From Perkinsus olseni (taxonomy: Eukaryota; Perkinsozoa; Perkinsida): 64,000 nt of DNA. The notes beneath the pieces are model-generated. The model searched no databases and was not told where the DNA came from. It saw only the letters and a program-made list of their open reading frames with translations. The stretch spans positions 1-64,000 of the forward strand of contig JABANN010000077.1 of assembly GCA_013115125.1 (NCBI GenBank), in the 5' to 3' direction. A program made the translations under genes and the position numbers. Each line of letters begins with the position of its first letter. Position 1 is the stretch's first letter. Below, in pieces: positions 22,468 through 34,277 of this stretch.

Positions 22468-23976
22468 TCAATCGTAGTGACTCAAGTAGTCTTCGGCGAT
22501 CTCTTTGTCAAGTCGCTCAGCTAAAATCTTGATGTCACCCAGTCTCGATAACGGCGCATAAAAAACAACATCAGCGAGCCATGTTGGCAACCCCTCTTCT
22601 GGGCCAACTATGTGTTGGCCTTCCTCAATAAGAACCTTATTAGACAGAACTTTGACACCGTCAAGAGAGTCCCACTGACGGGCAAAATTTAAATCAGAAA
22701 TAACGCCCGACTTGAGGGCGTTAACAGAAACGCATGCGACGGCTTGACGCTCGTCCGCCGGGAGCACGTGAGGTATACTGGGCAAACCAAGGGCAATGAG
22801 TAGCACTTCGTCGACCAGGTCAACGCCTGTGGCGATCTTCTGTTGAGCACGAAGAGATCCACCACCCAATCTAGCATTCACTTCGATGAGTCGAGGACCA
22901 CGGCTCGTGTACTTGGCCTCTACGTGAAATACTCCCTCAGTGAAGCCCATGGCCAGGACTGAGTTCACAGCCAGGCCTTCAAGGGCAGTTACCTGATCAG
23001 GGGGGAGGGTGCTGGGGAAGATATCCCAGGTTTCATTGAAATGAGGCTCAAGAGTGGGGCCGTTGTCGTGCACGCAGACGTAGGTAGCAACACTATCGCT
23101 CATAACGATATTCACGTCGACCTCGGAGCCGTCGAGATATTCCTCTAGCATGAATGAGCCGAACTCGACGGTGTGATCAATGTCGTCGTTCTTATGCACG
23201 AAGATGCCGTCCACAAGTACCATATCAGCCAGCGAGCGCGTGACAGCATTGAAGGCCTCCACTAGATGCTCGTAACAGTCCACCCTCTGGACACCAACGG
23301 AGGCTGAGCCCGCCACAGGCTTCAGCACCGCAGGGAAGCCAACGTATTGAGATGCCTCTCGAAGATCGGACTCGGCGGTAACCAGCCTGTGACGCGTAGT
23401 GGGCCAGCCAGCGGCCTCGAGAACGTCGCGTGTCTTTCTTTTGTCACGAGCCAGCTCGACCGCAGCGACGGGTGGACCGGGCAGGCGGAATTCCTCGCAC
23501 AGTCTAGCTGTGTGCAAAATCGAGGTCTCCCATACCGTACAGATACCGTCGATGCGGCCAAGTTTCCTCAGAGCCTCCACGGCATCACTATGCAGCTTGT
23601 CGTGATCATGAGTGTTAATGTCTAGGGGTATGTACGTCTTGGCGACACCGGTGGTGACAAGGTCCTGCACCCAAGAATTGGGCTCGTCAACTATGATGAC
23701 GTTCACGCCTAGCCCGGCTGCTCGCTCGTAAACATGTTGCTTGCCTCGATTGCCAGCAGCGAAAAAGACCATGTTGGCGCCCCTCAACAGACCCAGGCGT
23801 AGCTGCTGTCCTGTGGCACCGGGCATGCGTAAAAAATCCTTGCCGAGTTTCCGACGCTGCGTAAAGTCCACCTCGGAGTCCACGCCGGAGTCACTGTTAT
23901 CAGGGGCAGTGGTCGAGTCGTGCCCTTCATCATTCGCTGCCTTGTCGATGGCTGCCGGTGGGACCGTAGGAGTCAT
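22468..23976 (-). CDS. ATP-grasp ligase, carnosine-synthase-like (copy B)
   Basis: This is a single exon of about 500 residues, a tandem paralogue of copy A. It has the same blocks: NMVFFAAGNRGKQHVYERAA, GFPAVLKPVAGSASVGVQ, FMLEEYLDGSEVDVNIVM and RLIEVNARLGGG. In the first block the Gly-Ala-Gly of copy A reads Ala-Ala-Gly, so its N-terminal fold may bind differently. The first in-frame ATG is 23976. The frame stays open upstream for about 30 codons that look like a signal peptide (GAIVTLTGAQLVVAQ) but lack an ATG, so a short 5' exon supplying the start is possible. The stop is TAG near 22468. Confidence 0.8.
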   Translation of the reverse strand: MTPTVPPAAIDKAANDEGHDSTTAPDNSDSGVDSEVDFTQRRKLGKDFLRMPGATGQQLRLGLLRGANMVFFAAGNRGKQHVYERAAGLGVNVIIVDEPNSWVQDLVTTGVAKTYIPLDINTHDHDKLHSDAVEALRKLGRIDGICTVWETSILHTARLCEEFRLPGPPVAAVELARDKRKTRDVLEAAGWPTTRHRLVTAESDLREASQYVGFPAVLKPVAGSASVGVQRVDCYEHLVEAFNAVTRSLADMVLVDGIFVHKNDDIDHTVEFGSFMLEEYLDGSEVDVNIVMSDSVATYVCVHDNGPTLEPHFNETWDIFPSTLPPDQVTALEGLAVNSVLAMGFTEGVFHVEAKYTSRGPRLIEVNARLGGGSLRAQQKIATGVDLVDEVLLIALGLPSIPHVLPADERQAVACVSVNALKSGVISDLNFARQWDSLDGVKVLSNKVLIEEGQHIVGPEEGLPTWLADVVFYAPLSRLGDIKILAERLDKEIAEDYLSHYD

Positions 23977-25193
23977 CACAGGTTGAGCAACAACGAGCTG
24001 AGCGCCGGTCAAGGTCACAATGGCACCCACAGCAGTTCTGACGACACCTAGTGAGATGGAATACTCCTAACGCGATCGAATAAAGACATCCAGAACACTG
24101 TCGGGCGCGAACCCGCGTACCATTCGCGTTTGCATGAACTACGTCTCTGTGACGTGAATACACTCCTCTTCACACCATGGAGCCAACAGAGCCACGAATC
24201 TCAAAACATCGAGCCGAAAGTAGCACCTCCCACTCAGCCAGCTTCAACCAATTCAACTCCGTCGCGTCTACCTTCAGGTTGGGAGGGCCTGATGTGGCTA
24301 TGAGAATATTATTTCGATGGGAGATCGACTAGGCACGCCAAGATCTTCCCGCGGTCTGATTGCTCTGAATGTCGAGGCTACACAGATTCTCCAACTGAGT
24401 ACATGGGCAGGAGTCCAACTAAGCCGGAACCGTGAGCGTTGGACTATAAACTCACACACAAGATCTTCCCCGATACATTCGCTAGCAGGACGAAGTGAAA
24501 CCAGCTGGAGGACTGCTTTCTCTCTCTCATGGCGTCCCATATACATCATCACAGAATTGATGGTCGGGCCAAGCAAACGTAGAAAATTGCCGTGGAGAAT
24601 TCACCCTAAGCTAAAGACGATCCTCTTCTTCCGAATTTCATTCAAGTAGTGGCCGAAGTTGGCGCTATCACGGCTGGACTCCCCGAGATATTCTTCCCAA
24701 CCGAACCTCAACGATGACGATCTCCACGTTAAGCAGTCTGAAGCAAAAATCGAAAAATGATTCTTACGTGGAGAAAATGCAAGAGAGTGCAAGTTGACAA
24801 GTGTACGCGCTACTGCGAACACTCAGAATGGAGGTGTGCTTCTCTTTCGAAGGCATGTTATTGCCCGCTCATTATCTTGTCCCTTCTGGTCGAGTATTCA
24901 GCTCTTGTGAGCTGCTTCCTCTCTCGAGCTTTTTCCTAGTGTACGCAGAGTTTTCTATCGGGGCTGTACTACTCTGTTCGGGTCGCTAGTGTGACGCGCT
25001 GTAGCGGGGGAAATTATGGAGATTGGAAAAGACATAGGACCCCAGGGTGAGTATCCGAGGTTGAAGAGAGTTGGATATGATATAGGTCGGGTATCACTCT
25101 CCCCCAAACAAAGTGGGAAACGCAGTCGGTACTATCATTTTGGTGAGCAGTGAACAGTTGCCATTTTTGCATCTTACGAAGGACCATCTTAAC
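23977..25193. other. Spacer with divergent upstream regions
   Basis: This lies between the minus-strand ATP-grasp gene and plus-strand VAP. The segment 23977-24068 may be the signal-peptide part of copy B. A Pol III B-box-like motif is at 24103-24114 on the minus strand. No further gene is recognised. Confidence 0.4.
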
Positions 25194-25941
25194 ATGCCAA
25201 GTCTCCTGTCTGTGAAGCCTGGTGAAATCGTCTTCCCTAACACTTTGTATCAATCGGTTAACACGACTTTGTCGTTAACCAATGTTGATACGGAGAAGAA
25301 GGCGGTGGCTTTTAAAATCAAGACGACTGCCCCTCGCAATTACCTTGTCCGACCCTCCTCTGGTGTTGTTGCTGCTGATGCTACTGTGGATGTGCAGATT
25401 ATTTTGCAGCCTCAAACCTCAGATCCAAGCCTCAACACAGACAGGTTCCTCATCCAAGCTACCACTAGTGCCACGGGTCAGCCTCTTGAACGTGACGAGT
25501 GGGCTCGCGTTGCCAAGTCGGATATCCACGAGCAGCGCCTCCACGTTATTTTCAAGCCGGCCGAGGAGGGCTCTCAGAACCAGACCAAGGAAGGTGGTTC
25601 TGCTGCTCCTACTGCGGCTCCGACGAACTCTTCCAACATCGCCGCCGGGGAGCTTAGAGGCAAGTACGATGAGCTCGTTCAGTACACTTTGTCAATTGAG
25701 AAGGAGAAGTCGAAGTTGGAGAAGGAGTTGGAGGCAAGCAAGGTAATAGACAAGTCATTCCGGTCTGCTCAGTGGGCTCTAGTGAGATTCGGTCGTGCCT
25801 CGCTCATTGTTCTTTTTTCCTGTTCAGGCTCGTAACGCAGTGGTGGCCCGCTCCTCCTCGGGTTTCACGACCATGCAGCTACTCATTTCCATGGTCATCG
25901 CGGTCATCATCTCTCGTCTAGCGGCACTCTATGGGTATTAA
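25194..25941 (+). CDS. VAP-type ER protein (MSP domain, C-terminal anchor)
   Basis: This is an ER tail-anchored protein that binds FFAT motifs and tethers the ER to other membranes. Exon 1 (25194-25742) holds the major sperm protein domain from residue 3: SVKPGEIVFPNTLYQSVNTT, then FKIKTTAPRNYLVRPSSGVV. After it come a Ser/Thr/Ala linker and a coiled coil (LSIEKEKSKLEKELEAS). The 85-nt intron 25743-25827 is phase 0. Exon 2 (25828-25941) gives the membrane anchor LLISMVIAVIISRLAALYGY and TAA. The length (220 residues) matches VAPA/VAPB/Scs2. ATG 25194 was chosen because the upstream frame has no family similarity. Confidence 0.92.
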
Positions 25942-26362
25942 ATGCTTGTTTCCCTGGTTGCTGGTTAACAGCAGCAACTCGACTCACCATGGGAGTCTAT
26001 ATATGCCTACTGCTTCGTGTGCCGGTCTATTCTGCTCACTCCTGCTCTTCTCATCCAAAAGCCATCATCACCGAAGGGTTTTCATAGCCAATTCAGTGTT
26101 ATCGTTGCTGAGGTCGTGTCAGACGGGCGAAGGTTAACCGGTATTAAGTATTGCTCAACTTCTCTGCGACCATCGGTGATGGTTCGTGTGGTTATTGGAG
26201 CCTGTGCTGCAATTGGTTGTGAGTAGTGATGATTCCGTGGTGAGCGACATACAACCATTCTCTAGCAAAAGCTTTGTATCGTATTGCATATAACGTGGCT
26301 TGCCTCTTGCGTTGGAGAGTAGTCAATGGTGTCGGTTTAGCGGGTTTTTAACTTCTGCACGA
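25942..26362. other. Spacer, no gene recognised
   Basis: This is AT-richer sequence between two plus-strand genes, with only short open frames. It probably holds the 3' UTR of VAP and the 5' region of the phosphatase. Confidence 0.5.
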
Positions 26363-27719
26363 ATGCCGGTCCACGTCGTATTTGTGAGGCATGCGGAGTC
26401 TGCCAACAACAAACGAGGGACCAACGACACTCGAGTGAGGGACCTAACGTCGTCTTCATGGTGTTCGTTTCACCATCTCTAGCGTCTGTTTTTATCGTTC
26501 CTCAGGCATGTGATAGGGGTTCTGAAACTGTGGATGAGCGCACTGGAGCGCCCTCAGCTAAGGGAAGGGTGGCGGACCCTGCCCTCACTGAACGCGGTTC
26601 GAGGCAAGCTGAGGTCACGGCGCGATATTTAGGTAAAACTGAGTGGAAACAAACGGTGTGATGAAAATATTCGGTCCTTCAGCTGGTCTGTCGGAAAGAG
26701 GCGTGTGGACAGTGAGAAAGCTGATGATATCACCGATGTTGCGAACGCTGCATACCGCACGTCCTATCATGAAGGTGAGAATGGGGGGGTAGTACGAAAG
26801 ACGATTCCGGATCTAGTGCCATTCAAGTTGTCAACTGCTTCGGTCCTGCATTCATCAGGAAAGTTTACCTTTTTCAAGCGTAGAATTCTCCTGTCATATT
26901 CTCTGTAGTGAACGGTGTTGAGTATCGCCCTTTGTGACAGACTCAGCTCGGCCGAGCCGACGTGACCATAGACTCTCGCCTTCACGAGGAAGGTGGCTTA
27001 TTCCAAGGCCCTCGAGCTCGTCGGGGTGCGGACGAAGATCTCGTGTGAGCTTCGAGCTTCCGATCCGGCTGTTCCGTCGAAAGGATGTGCCGTCAGGTTT
27101 GGGTTGAATCGCCGAGAAGCATTCAATGAACTCAAGTGTGATCGGTGCTTTGATGACGTACACTGGATAGGCACAGGGAAAAGCGACTTGGGAGGCTGGT
27201 ACTAGCGAACTTCTCGAGCCATTTGCCACCGTTCGAGTCACTCGTGTTATCTATCACCCTCACTTCTAGGTGGACTGGAGGCTTCGAGGAGGAGGCGGCT
27301 ACTCGAGCCAGAGCTAGGGATGTTGCCGAAGCTCTTTGGGATGCCGCGGAAGAGATTGAGCGGGTAGGGCGGGAAACTTGGCACCATGGGACCGCCACGA
27401 CCACGTCTGTTTTCATCAGTGATGATCACCTCAGGAGCACGCGGGAGAGGACAACTCAGCCATAGTGGTGGTATCGCACGGCCTTTTCCTTGACTCGGTC
27501 TACTGCGAGCTCCTCGGTATCCCCAACAACGATGAAAGGAGCAGCTTCTTCATGACCACTAATTGCTCTGTAACGGTGATGATGCTTTCAACGTCGCGGA
27601 ACAAGCGAAAATGTGGTTTCGTGTGTCATGATTCCGTAGCCCATTTACCAACTGAACTCCGTACGGGCCATTCTATTGGAGGACTTAGGCTTGACCAGAA
27701 GTGGGTGGAGCTATCTTGA
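26363..27719 (+). CDS. Histidine phosphatase (phosphoglycerate mutase superfamily)
   Basis: ATG 26363 starts VHVVFVRHAESANNKRG, with the catalytic RHAES motif at residues ~9-13. Exon 2 begins after the CCTCAG acceptor at ~26507 and gives DPALTERGSRQA. Later exons supply RLHEEGGLFQGPR and an Ala/Glu/Arg helix (27275-27380). The last exon has the second catalytic His in AIVVVSHGLFLDSVYCELLG and ends GLRLDQKWVELS, with stop at 27717-27719. At least six exons are needed and those between 26640 and 27270 are approximate. The order RHG-type motif, Glu-rich middle, then a late His is that of cofactor-independent phosphatases of small metabolites or proteins; the substrate cannot be told. Confidence 0.78.
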
Positions 27720-28287
27720 GTTTCTTCATCGCAACACGCTGCGGTATTCTGCTCTTCTGATGTTTCTTCGCAATCACACTTTTTTCGTTGCCGAGTTGAA
27801 AACGTTCGGCCGACACACATGCGAAGTGGCCGCTGAGAAGTGCCCTCACTGGGGATCGAACCGACAACCTTTCGAAGGTGACGCAGCGGTCGGGTGCGCG
27901 TCTACCAGGACAGCGCGAAAGCTAAGCACTAGTGGGCTTCGTCCAGTCAACTGTGAGCCGCTGTTGTGTACATGGATCCATCTCAATATTTGGAAGCGGA
28001 CGGCGAGTTGAGTTCTGCTTTGAGTTTGATAGGCGTGCACCCTTCGGATCCCCACGCAGACATCGAAAGACAAATTGCACCTTCTTCGTACGGATGAACG
28101 GCTTTACTTGACTCGTTGGCCATGAAAAGCAGGAATGACAAGAAGCGTTGGGACATCTCTTGTGAGCTGCCCTGCCTTAGTGCGTTCCTGAGAGGTCGAT
28201 GTGATCCCGCAGCGGCATTGCCGCTGAAGGTTGCTGCAGTGCCTTTGCTGTTGTTGTTCGAGTTTATTATCGTTGCTAACTTCTTTT
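27720..28287. other. Spacer with a tRNA-like relic
   Basis: No protein gene is recognised. On the minus strand at about 27925-27845 there is an A-box-like GGTAGACGCG and a B-box GGTTCGATCCC, but the acceptor and T stems do not pair, so it is not called as a tRNA. Confidence 0.45.
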
Positions 28288-30102
28288 ATGGCTAACATTT
28301 CGTTCCGTCAAGCTTCCGCCCACATCCGAAACAGTCGCATGGAAAGAATCACAAGTGGAGACAAGGCGGACAGTACTCTAGAGGAATCCTTGTTGAGTAG
28401 TGCACGATGAGCGCAAACATGATCGCCTCTGCCTTCCCTCCAACTTACGGTAGGTGGTTCAGGTAACAGCGCTCCGCCAATGTCTAAAGCCAAAAAGGAG
28501 TGGTTAGGAGTCAAGTCTATGCTCTTCGAGCCATTTAATGTGATAAGAGTTGCTATAGTTGTGGTATGGGCAGGGACTCGATGCTTCCTCAGGTTCTCAC
28601 AGTCTTCGTTCCCATCGGCATATGCGCCGGCGTATTCCACTGGTCTCCTATCTGGGTATTCGCCCTTAACTTCATGGCCTTATTGCCACTGGCAAAGATC
28701 CTCGGTAGGGCACTCTAACGTGTCACAGAGTTGCCTTGAGTTGGTCCTCACTAGGCGATGCGACCGAGGAGCTGTCGGCGGGGCTGAAGAATGAGACCTT
28801 AGGAGGCCTCCTCAATGCAACCTTCGGCAACGCAGTGGAAATGATCGTCTCGATTCAGAGTCTTCTGCTTGTAAGCTGTCGAACCTCTCAAGATTATCTG
28901 GAGCCAAAGCGCCTTTTCGTCAGAACTTGATCACCGTCGTCAAGGGTTCCTTGCTGGGATCTATCCTATCCAACTTGCTTCTGGTAGGACGGGCCGCAGG
29001 CGGTTGGGGCTTGTTCCATGTGGGCTTCATAACAGGTGCTAGGAATGTCCTTCTTCTTTGGCGGGTTGGGTCGCCGGAACAAGGAACAGGAATTCCTCGA
29101 GACTGGCCCTATGACCAACATGAGCATGCTCTTACTGGCGTGTGCGGCCTTCGCGGTCCCAACGGTAATGCAACAAGGAAACATGTTGCGAGCAAAAATT
29201 CCCCGCTCTCAGGTCTTCAAGTCGTCGGTGGGTTCGGAGTTCAGCAGCTCAGTTCAGCTTGATGACACTGTGTTGAGCATCTCTCGAGTCGCCTCGATCT
29301 TCCTGCTCCTCAGCTACATAGGATTCCTGTTCTTCCAACTGTGAGCCATCCCCAATACCACTCCAACGCTAACTTGGCTGCCATCGTAGGTACACCCACT
29401 TGCAGGTTTTCGAGTCCGCTGATGACAACCAGGCTGAAGCCACTATGTCTATCTGGTCCTCCATGCTCATTCTACTGGTACTAGGGACAGAGGCGTTGAC
29501 AGCTTTCCTACGCTCCTCTCTTTCAGGCCTCTACGGTTCTCGTAGCAGTGAACTCCGAGTACTTGGTCGGGTCCATTGAAGGAGTCGTGTAATATCTCAC
29601 AGTCGCACCAATCTCCTCGGTACATCTTTTTCTCAGTTCTGAGTGCAATGTTTCGGCGTCGTTCATCGGCGTCATCTTGCTGCCTATCATCGGCAATGCC
29701 TGTGAGCATGTGACTTCGGTCAGAATGGCCATCATGGACAAGCCAGTGATCGCCATCGGCATCGCTGTCGGCTCGAGTACACAGATCGCGCTGTTTGTTG
29801 TAAGGGAGAAGAAGCCTCACTGACCGGTGCAGGGCGGCATCCGCGCTCCTGTTCAGATTCCGTTCGCTGTGATCGTCGGATGGTGCATGGGTGTCCCTAT
29901 GGATTTAGACTTCAACGCTCTCAGTGTCGCCATCTTGGTAGGGAGGGCGGCACCACTGCGACTTTTGGCCGCCGACGGTTGTTTGCTTTAGGTCCTTTCT
30001 GTATTGATAACCCTATCAATCTTGGTGGACGGCAAGAGCAATTGGCTTGAGGGCTTGATGCTGCAGCTCACATATCTCATCATAGCAGTGGCCTTCTGGT
30101 AG
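28288..30102 (+). CDS. Vacuolar-type Ca2+/H+ exchanger (CAX family)
   Basis: This is a multi-pass antiporter that loads Ca2+ into vacuoles or acidic stores using the proton gradient. ATG 28288 opens a hydrophilic N-terminus. Membrane exons then follow. The first signature repeat is [20 protein letters not shown] then [14 protein letters not shown] (c-1 motif with Gly-Asn-Ala-x-Glu). Next are [33 protein letters not shown] and a long hydrophobic segment. The second repeat is [20 protein letters not shown] and [14 protein letters not shown], and the last helix ends at TAG 30100-30102. About nine exons are joined by introns of roughly 35-130 nt. The acidic residues of both repeats are present. 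The exact junction after exon 1 (28390-28450) is uncertain. Confidence 0.9.
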
Positions 30103-30465
30103 TTCTTTGAGACGATACCCACAGGGATGAGCTTCGCTTCGCTCAGGTACGACCCTTCCAGCGACTTCGCTGCCCCGGGTGCCTCCCAGTAAGGGTTGAC
30201 AGAGGAAAGGTCCTCCTCGCCGTACAATAGACGTTGTGATGCTGCTGTCATGCTGGGCTGTCAAGGACTCATTTTACAGAGTTATATTATCTCATGCAGT
30301 ACCATCGCTGGGCATCCTCTATCATAATAGTGACAACCGAGTATTCCGGTACTGGAGACGAGTCCCCCCATCACACTATTGATACACTTACATCTATCAC
30401 TGAGGCTCTGAGGTTTTGGGCTGTCCGACGACGATGACGCTGCCCCGCCCTCTTCTCTACTGTCA
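30103..30465. other. Spacer, no gene recognised
   Basis: This lies between the exchanger and the ubiquitin protease on the same strand. No domain or RNA gene is seen. Confidence 0.5.
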
Positions 30466-33400
30466 ATGAGCAGTGGCTCACGGCAGGGCGGTGTGGCTCA
30501 TCTGGAAGGGGTTGGTTGGTGGGCTCTCATTCTTGCCGCAATCGCATTTTGTACTTGTGCTTTGCGTGCTGTTAATTTCCGCGGCTGACACACGGCGGCT
30601 TGCTGAAGATGAATCGGAAAGTTGGTTTTCGTGGCGAGTGACGGAGTTGTGTTTGCGATAGTTGGGTCGGAGGCGAGGGAACCAGCTGAGAGCCATCGCA
30701 GCGGAGATCGCCCGAGCGCCTCTGGTTTCCTGGAGTTTTTGGGGTCCTATGCAGTCGAACCGTCAATCACGGGGCCACCTATGTGCCAACTGCTTCAAGC
30801 CTGCTAACAATCTCTGTCAACGGTGCAGGAAAGTGTAATGCTCGAGCGGGAGGGTATGCGGCGTGCTAGTCGCAGTTTGCTGTTTCAGCTACTACTGCAG
30901 TGCTGCCTGTCAGAAGAAGGACTGGATTCTAGGGCATCAGGTGAGGCTTGAAGAACAACTGTGGAGAATCAGTCGCAAGTGGAAATCCTGTCAGGCGCTG
31001 TGTGGACATGCGGAGTTTTCCAGTAGGACACCGTCACTCCTCTCTGTGACGATGCTCAAACTCAGGGCCGATAAGAAGAGGAAGGTAGTACTCTGGGGTC
31101 TGTGCAGTCGGCTCTCATCGTGGTACACGCCGTAGCCAGACGTCAATGGGCTTATCGCTCTTAGAATAAAATCCGTATTGCGAAAGAATAGAACGGAGGC
31201 CTTTCATGTAGAAGGCCTTGTAATAGGAGTAGGGCCCATGATGATGTCATCAGATAATACCCGATCGCCAGTGGCGTCACATGGTCGGTCAAGCAAGCCG
31301 TGCAGCTGGTACAGTGTACCATCACTCCCTTCCATTTGTTATCGTCTTATCGTAGGTACGGTCAACCCGTGGGAGGCCCCAATGAAGGGTATTGATAATA
31401 TTGGCAACACTTGCTTCGCCAACTCAGTGAGAGATTTCACCGCCCTTAGTCTTCTCAAGGCGTCCCTCATCAGGTCCTGCAGTGTCTCTTCAGGATACCA
31501 TTGTTCGTCCGGTACATTAAAAGTACTAGGGGGTGGCGGTAGTCGACCTCCGACTGCCAATGAAGGCTGCACTCGACTCACAGGTATTCCAGAGGTCGAC
31601 TCGGCCGCCACCGACGAGAAGTCAGTTTTCCTACGGGCGTTTAAGCAGCTCTTAGACGAGTAAAATCGGCGACCGTCGAAGTCGTCTGGCAACATCTTCG
31701 ACATTCAGTTATTACCCCACACCTATACCCCCGCGCCCTCAGTCTCTGCCTCCTCCTACTACGACGTCACCGGAGCTTACTGTTGGTTGCGAGGTAGTTT
31801 AGCGATGGGGTGGTATAGCGGTTGAGCTTCGCCTCTCATCGGGACGTTTCTCTGAAGGTTCGTGTGGAGGGTCCTGAGCCCAAGTTTGGGCGTGTCACCT
31901 GCGTGCACACAGACCCTCGAGTGCTTGCCACCGATGAGGACTGTGATTCGGACTCGGCTGGAATGGAGACGGACGGTGGTGATGTCTATCACGACGCCAA
32001 TGAGCTCCCCATGACAGCGCAGACATCTGACAGCATCGTCGCCGTCACTGTTGAGTATGAGGATGGAAGTGAGTTTCGTCGTGGGAAGGCCCAACATAAC
32101 GATAACGTAATGGCGCAGGCTCCGAGCTGCTCCCTTCACAGCGTGTCGAACCGCTAGAGGCCCCCCAGGAGCCCTCATCTTCGGGTGGTTCCGGGCCGAT
32201 TCCCTTGGGAAATGGATCGTTGTACGACACAGTCCAACATCGTTCGAGTGTCTATCCCAGACAGACTTTGCCTCTCATATTGGACGACAGTCTTCCGCTT
32301 GGGTGAGTTCCAAGTTGGGCGATTCTATAGGAAATGAAGGGAGAGCGTGCTTCGTGTTGAGCGGAATACCTTTCGCTTGTGTAGCTGCCTTGAATTTTCA
32401 GATACCAGCATGATAGCCACGAGTTCTTGCGGTTTCTCTTGGATCGTCTTGAGTCCGCTACCGGAGACCTCATGCGCCGCACTGGTACGTTGGATACTTC
32501 GCCTTCAGTGTTTGTGAACAGCTTGTCTGGCAGATGGATTGGAGGGCCCCGTCGACTACGACTCGGCAATTAACTCCCTGCTGTTCGGGGCCTGGTCGGC
32601 TACGTTGACACAGTGCCCCAAGTGCCCGAAGCAGACCTACGTTAGTGGTAGGCGCTCCCCTCCCCTACCATAGAACTCACTGCTGATGACCTCAGAGCCC
32701 TATCTTGATTTGTCTATTGATCTCCTGCCTGGTGTAACATCGTCAGTGGAGGATTGCCTGCGGCTTTTCACAGCGCCCTCGCGGCTTGATAAGGATAATA
32801 AGTTGCTCTGTGAATGCTGCCATAACAGGTGCGTGAACTCTACGACAAGAGTACTTGATATTGACTTCTCCCAGAGTGCGGGCGGCCCGTCGGATACTGT
32901 TCTATGATACGCCTATGGTGCTTGTTATACATCTCAAGAGGTTCGACATGAACATGATGAAGAATAAGCAAACAGTAGGGGCCCTCACCGGGGAGCGGTG
33001 ACGAATCTTGGTGTCACCATCGTATGGCTGTCCTGGGTTCACCTCCTCCCTACGCTCGGTGCCCCCAGTAGTCGTGACAGATTCCACCTGTGCCAGAATA
33101 TTGTTCTCCAGACGGCTTTTGCCACAAGCGTCATTGCAGCGAAGTCGATACTGAAAAAGGCGATTGAGATTCTGTTGCTAGTTCTCTCGGCGCTGTGAAG
33201 GGTATATCAGTCTTGGCTTTCCGGTTTAAGGTTTCAGCTGTATATAATTCAGGTTACGTTTCCTACAAGATTGAATTTGAGGCCCTACTGCGTCTCTTCC
33301 TCCCCCCATGGCGCTCTGGCGGAGCAGTACAAGCTCATCGGCGTCGTGACACATCTCACAAGGTGGGCTCACTTATCAGAGCCGAAAAGCCTCACGCTGT

Positions 33401-34129
33401 GGCTGACCGCCGCCGGAGCTGAGCTCCCCCTCTTTCGCTCTTGTATCGCACGGTGTCTTATCAGTCGGGTCAACGCCACACTACAGAGCGGCCACTACGT
33501 GTCTTATGTTCGCGATGGCAACGGTCTGTGGTGGAGATGTGACGATGAGACCGTAACGCCAGCGACCGAGGACCAAGTGAGATCCTATTCGACCTTTTTC
33601 GGCATTCAGTTTTGGGCGTGTCAGGTTATGGCGACCGAAGCTTATCTCCTGTTCTACACTCTGCCCGCGGAATACCTAGCCAAGCGATTAGCGGTGCGAC
33701 GAGCTCCCATCGGCGATCATCGCGAGGATTGTCTCTTTCGTCAGTTGCAAGAGGAGGACAGTCGGCGAGCCGTGAGAATAGCGGAGGAACAGAACAACAA
33801 CAACGGGTCTACCAACGGCAGTGACGTGCCCGATAACGAGATCGTGAGAGTCACCAAGTGTCGCAGTGCAGCGAGTGTGCGCCTTTCAGACGGCTAGTCA
33901 AATGAGTGTTGGAGGGACGAGCAGCATGTCGGCCAGTAACGAGACCTCTGAAGTGGAGAGCACCGACAAGTCTGCTCCTTTGGTGAGCAAGAAGAACAAG
34001 AAGATTGGCGTTAATGAGAAGTGCCCCTGCGGGAGCGGTCTCAAGTGAGGGCGTTGCTGTTGTTATCAATCATGGCGGGATGCTACGTTCGACCTCAGGT
34101 ATAAGAAGTGCCATGGAGCGAAGCGATGA
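30466..34129 (+). CDS. Ubiquitin-specific protease with TM, MYND finger and C-terminal SEC-C motif
   Basis: ATG 30466 starts a protein with a hydrophobic helix (GWWALILAAIAFCTCAL), then a MYND zinc finger (CANCFKPANNLCQRCRK, then YYCSAACQKKDWILGHQ). This resembles plant UBP15-19. The USP catalytic domain follows. Its Cys box is GIDNIGNTCFANS at 31387-31425, spliced to VLQCLF. The next blocks are DSHEFLRFLLDRLE, the zinc-binding CPKC and CECC pair, VLVIHLKRFD, and the His box GHYVSYV with WWRCDDETV and AYLLFY. The gene then continues through a 46-nt phase-0 intron (33844-33889) and a phase-2 intron (34045-34098) into a Ser-rich linker and the SEC-C motif EKCPCGSGLKYKKCHG, stopping at TGA 34129. 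Exons between 30950 and 31380 and at 31540-32160 are approximate. It removes ubiquitin from proteins, probably at a membrane. Confidence 0.85.
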
Positions 34130-34277
34130 TGAGTCCTCTCTGATAATGTCACTATCGGTTGATGTACAAACTGTGCCAATTGTAATGTTTCCTCTATACA
34201 AGTAGCGGCCTAGTGTTCAGTGCTGCGTCTGAATGGCTGCCAACGGGAGTTGCTTTCAGCTTGTTGTTTTGTTCGAG

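Noticed and set aside
24060-24180. tRNA on the minus strand upstream of ATP-grasp copy B
   Set aside because: A T-loop-like GGTTCGCGCCC is present, but no acceptor pairing and no U33 in the loop candidate.
27841-27930. Minus-strand tRNA (Ser-CGA-like loop)
   Set aside because: The A and B boxes are suggestive, but the acceptor does not pair and the T stem has mismatches; treated as a possible relic only.
33902-34129. Separate 57-residue SEC-C gene
   Set aside because: It starts 4 nt after the apparent USP stop and is better explained as the USP C-terminus through the phase-0 intron 33844-33889.
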